A stretch of 64,000 nt of DNA from Pseudomonadota bacterium (lineage in GTDB: Bacteria > Pseudomonadota > Gammaproteobacteria > Steroidobacterales > Woeseiaceae): positions 52,748 through 116,747 of the forward strand of contig JADFNV010000003.1 of the NCBI GenBank assembly GCA_022563195.1. Direction: 5' to 3'. Position numbers and translations under genes: made by a program. This document shows, one piece after another, positions 61,474-64,000 of this stretch (positions are counted from its first letter, which is position 1; each line of letters starts with the position of its first letter). The notes below the pieces were generated by a model, which made no database searches, was not told the origin of the DNA, and saw only the letters and a list, made by a program, of their open reading frames with translations.

Positions 61474-63699
61474 TTAGTTGCAGCCTGTCAGACCATTAAT
61501 CCAGTCGCTGAGCAGCGCTACACCGTCGGCATCCACGATCGAAGATGCCAGCGGCGGCATGCCCTGGCTGTCGCGACGGTTCACCCTGGCAACCATTACG
61601 GACCTCGACGCAGCACCTGGCACGATGATGCGCGGATTCACGAGTCCAAGGTCGCCGGCTTGCGGTGCAGCATCGCACGAGTTCGTATTGGCGAGCAGCG
61701 TTGTATAACGGAAATCAATATCGACGGGAGTCGGCCCACCTGGCTGGTGACATTGCGAACAATTCGTATGCAAGTACGCGCGAGCCCGCTCGCCCGTATC
61801 CGCGTCGGTATCTGCAGGATCCGGCATCGATGGCAATGTCGCCGGCGTGCCGGCTAGCGGCGACGCAAACATCATTACTTCATTGAGCGTTTCGAGCTGG
61901 TTATGCGTGCGCCCCGTCGAAGGGTATGTGAAGTCCCGGTTGAGTTGCGATGTCTCCAGACCCAATGCCTGCCCCGCTACGCTCGTATGGCATTGCAGAC
62001 ACTCCGCTTCGTCGGGAAATATCCAGTCCTGCCCATCGATCGGCATTACCTTACCGCCGCGTACACGTGTCGCTTCGGTTTGTGCGGCGTTCCACTCATA
62101 GGTGTAACCTGCCCACGCGCCATCCGGATGGCGCATGAGATGCCGGGTTTCGATGAGCTGGCCGTTCAGACGGAAATTCTTTACGAGTACCGTGCCAGGC
62201 GGGAAAACCCAGTCATCGTCTGCATCGATTGACATCGTCGTACCATCGGGCAAGCCGATGAAGCGCTCTTTGACAGCACCGTCGGACCAGAACGGCGCAT
62301 TGATATCGTAAGGCACGAGCCCTGCATACGCCTGAGCGGTGTTGCCAGGGTCAACGCAACCCGAGTCGGAGAGCAGGTCGGGAATCGGGTCCTGACCACC
62401 GCCACCCGATGCAACCAGCTGCATGATGCGACCAGTGAAAAACGCCGTGAAATACAGTTCACCGGCCTGATCCACGCCAAAAGACGAAGGTGCCGTCGAT
62501 GTGTTGACCAGTTCCTCGAGCGTGTAGCCGCCCTGGCCATCGGACTGCAGAGCCCAGATGCGGCCCGAGCCGAAGTCTGCGAACACGTAGCGACCGACAA
62601 GCCCGGCGATCGCGGTACCGCGGTAGACATAGCCCCCCGTGATCGAAAAGTTACCGGCCGAGTGACTGTACTCGGCCACGGGATCGATAGTGCTCCCGCC
62701 GCAGCCATTGGTGTTGAAGTTGTGCGCACCCTCGCGGCATCGCCAGCCATAGTTGCCGGCGAGTTCAATGCGATCAATTTCCTCCCATGCATCCTGGCCT
62801 ACGTCAGCTGCCCACAGATCGCCGGTTGGCGGATCGAAACTCCAACGCCACGGGTTTCTCATGCCCCAGGCGTAGATCTCCGGACAATCGCTGGCATTCA
62901 AACCCGGGCCGCATTTGTCGTTATCGAAAAACTGGTTGTCGGCCGGTATGTCGTACGGATTGCCCGCACCAGGCCCCACCACGTCGATGCGCAGGAACGA
63001 GCCGAGCAAGTGGCGCGTATCCTGACCGCGGTTGTTCGGGTCATTTGCGCCGCCGCCGTCGCCGAGACCGATATAAAGCAAGCGATCCGCACCGAACGCA
63101 ATATCACCACCGTTGTGATTGTTGAAATCCTGGTTAACTACAAGGACGTCCTCCCTCACCGTACCCGCGCCGGGCGAGACAATGCTGTCGAGTATGAAGC
63201 GCGATATGACCGTGCGCATGGGCGGGCCCGTGTGATTTCGCGTGTAGCTGAGGAAAATTTCGGGCACCGCCGGATAGTCAGGGTGAAACGCCATGCCCAG
63301 CAACCCGCCCTCACCGCTCGAATTAACAGTGATCGTCAGGTAGTTGGTCGTGCTATTCGCATTGTCAGGATCGAACACAACAAGCTGACCTGACTTTCTA
63401 AGGACAAACCATCGCGGATCTGCAACCGGTTCGACAAGGACTTTGGTCGGGTCGGTGATGGCAGGCAGGTTTGGAAACGCGTCGCCGACGGCAACCAACG
63501 CTCCACCTTGTGATCTGTCGGGTGCAACACAACTGATGTTTTGCGGCCGTGCATCGAGGCCACCCGTCAGAGGCGGTGGCGGCGGTGGCGGTGGCCCATT
63601 GCCGCCGCCATACCCGCCTCCTCCACCGCATGCGCTGAGTCCCAACGCCCATAGCAGCAATCTCGCTCCGAAGCAAAGCTTGTCGCGCAGTCTAAACAC
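61474..63699 (-). CDS. PQQ-type glucose/sorbosone dehydrogenase fused to a dihaem cytochrome region
   Basis: 741 residues from GTG 63699, chosen since it begins a lipoprotein signal (RLLLWALGLSAC); a further GTG at 63807 gives a Cys-rich lead. A Gly/Pro-rich linker is followed by a GSDH beta-propeller (about 45-440: EGGLLGMAFHPDYP, GDIAFGADRLLYIGLGDGGG, WGMRNPWRWSFDP, YGWRCREG). From about 455 an SO2930-like part begins (LVPYDINAPFWSDGAVKERF) with two CxxCH sites, CLQCH and CSQCH, and a late MPPL methionine. Oxidation of a sugar or alcohol by PQQ with electrons passed internally to haem c is likely. Divergent from the DUF3179 gene. Confidence 0.86.
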   Translation of the reverse strand: MFRLRDKLCFGARLLLWALGLSACGGGGGYGGGNGPPPPPPPPLTGGLDARPQNISCVAPDRSQGGALVAVGDAFPNLPAITDPTKVLVEPVADPRWFVLRKSGQLVVFDPDNANSTTNYLTITVNSSGEGGLLGMAFHPDYPAVPEIFLSYTRNHTGPPMRTVISRFILDSIVSPGAGTVREDVLVVNQDFNNHNGGDIAFGADRLLYIGLGDGGGANDPNNRGQDTRHLLGSFLRIDVVGPGAGNPYDIPADNQFFDNDKCGPGLNASDCPEIYAWGMRNPWRWSFDPPTGDLWAADVGQDAWEEIDRIELAGNYGWRCREGAHNFNTNGCGGSTIDPVAEYSHSAGNFSITGGYVYRGTAIAGLVGRYVFADFGSGRIWALQSDGQGGYTLEELVNTSTAPSSFGVDQAGELYFTAFFTGRIMQLVASGGGGQDPIPDLLSDSGCVDPGNTAQAYAGLVPYDINAPFWSDGAVKERFIGLPDGTTMSIDADDDWVFPPGTVLVKNFRLNGQLIETRHLMRHPDGAWAGYTYEWNAAQTEATRVRGGKVMPIDGQDWIFPDEAECLQCHTSVAGQALGLETSQLNRDFTYPSTGRTHNQLETLNEVMMFASPLAGTPATLPSMPDPADTDADTGERARAYLHTNCSQCHQPGGPTPVDIDFRYTTLLANTNSCDAAPQAGDLGLVNPRIIVPGAASRSVMVARVNRRDSQGMPPLASSIVDADGVALLSDWINGLTGCN

Positions 63700-63846
63700 C
63701 CGATGTCGCCCGCAGTGACAAAAGCATGACGCTATTCTACCGTTGAAAGAATACGCACACAGGAGTCGTAATAAAACGACGTCACATCGGGTCAGCTTGG
63801 GTATCACGATTTTGGATTTCGCGTCGTGTCTCGCAAATTTCGGACA

Positions 63847-64000
63847 ATGCAGTTTATCGGGGCGATCATCGGCAGTTTCGCACTGCTACTGTCAGGATCG
63901 CTTTTGGCCGCAGACGAAAAAAACGGTTTTGACATTGCGGACGCATTGGTGCCCGCAGATGAGATCATCTGGGGCGGCGTTCCGCGCGACGGTATACCAC
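63847..64000 (+). CDS. DUF3179 family protein, truncated by window edge
   Basis: 51 codons from ATG 63847 to the edge; an in-frame GTG at 63826 is possible. A signal peptide (IIGSFALLLSGSLLAADE) is followed by NGFDIADALVPADEIIWGGV and PRDGIP, the opening of DUF3179 proteins (exported, function unknown). The rest lies outside the window. Upstream, about 125 bp separate it from the PQQ dehydrogenase start and must hold its promoter. Confidence 0.75.
   Translation, partial: MQFIGAIIGSFALLLSGSLLAADEKNGFDIADALVPADEIIWGGVPRDGIP

Noticed and set aside
1..64000. tRNA, rRNA, CRISPR, intact transposase or phage genes
   Set aside because: Read by eye for clover-leaf ends (CCA, TTCGA), direct-repeat arrays and transposase motifs; none was convincing, though a computational search could find weak cases.

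Overview
This window looks like the chromosome of a free-living, respiring, probably marine or sediment gammaproteobacterium. The basis is an even, moderately high G+C, dense gene packing with many ATGA-type overlaps, TonB-dependent receptors, an Omp85-type patatin, multihaem and PQQ-type periplasmic redox proteins, COX15 haem A synthase and a REP-like palindrome. The content (tryptophan-halogenase cluster, S9 peptidase, DUF3179 protein, large Ser/Thr kinase island) recalls Woeseia-like lineages, but this is inference and not a taxonomic proof. No rRNA, tRNA, CRISPR array, prophage or intact insertion sequence was seen.

Layout. 1-2740: end-truncated AAA-like ATPase, a mini kinase, a 163-bp MITE-like element and a small hypothetical gene. 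2737-7123: PlpD-type patatin and a divergent TonB receptor. 7136-11647 (minus): ilvH-proB-proA-glpD, tightly coupled; the acetolactate synthase large subunit (ilvB) lies divergently at 11742-13655. 13682-16459: S9 peptidase and a sulfotransferase. 16570-24437: a large TonB receptor divergent from three tandem flavin-dependent tryptophan-halogenase homologues, the third with eroded flavin motifs. 24564-26634: orphan ParA, threonine dehydratase, pterin carbinolamine dehydratase.

26815-41769 (minus) is the most interesting part. It contains an OmpA-like protein, two vWA proteins whose N-terminal membrane segment resembles the Asp-bearing helix of MotB/ExbD, an Hsp70-like/FHA fusion, a MotA/TolQ/ExbB channel, a tiny acidic secreted protein, an FHA-like/PEGA/SUMF1 fusion, a membrane Ser/Thr kinase, two lipoproteins, a PP2C phosphatase and a zinc-ribbon kinase. 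I propose that this is an undescribed ion-driven envelope machine controlled by protein phosphorylation. The genes are seen; the joint function is inferred.

41771-46870 (minus): glpK, thioesterase, acetoacetyl-CoA synthetase, DUF2461 and a small hypothetical. 46997-52847: TauE-type permease, octahaem TPR lipoprotein, cold-shock protein, L-lactate-dehydrogenase-type FMN enzyme and COX15. 52860-58588: branched-chain aminotransferase, then an omega-aminotransferase, methylmalonate-semialdehyde dehydrogenase, a metallo-beta-lactamase-fold remnant and an M20 peptidase (beta-alanine or related amine catabolism). 58599-64000: dolichyl-phosphate-mannose-synthase-like glycosyltransferase, TPR membrane protein, lipase-like lipoprotein, DUF4124 protein, a PQQ sugar dehydrogenase fused to a dihaem region, and the truncated start of a DUF3179 protein.
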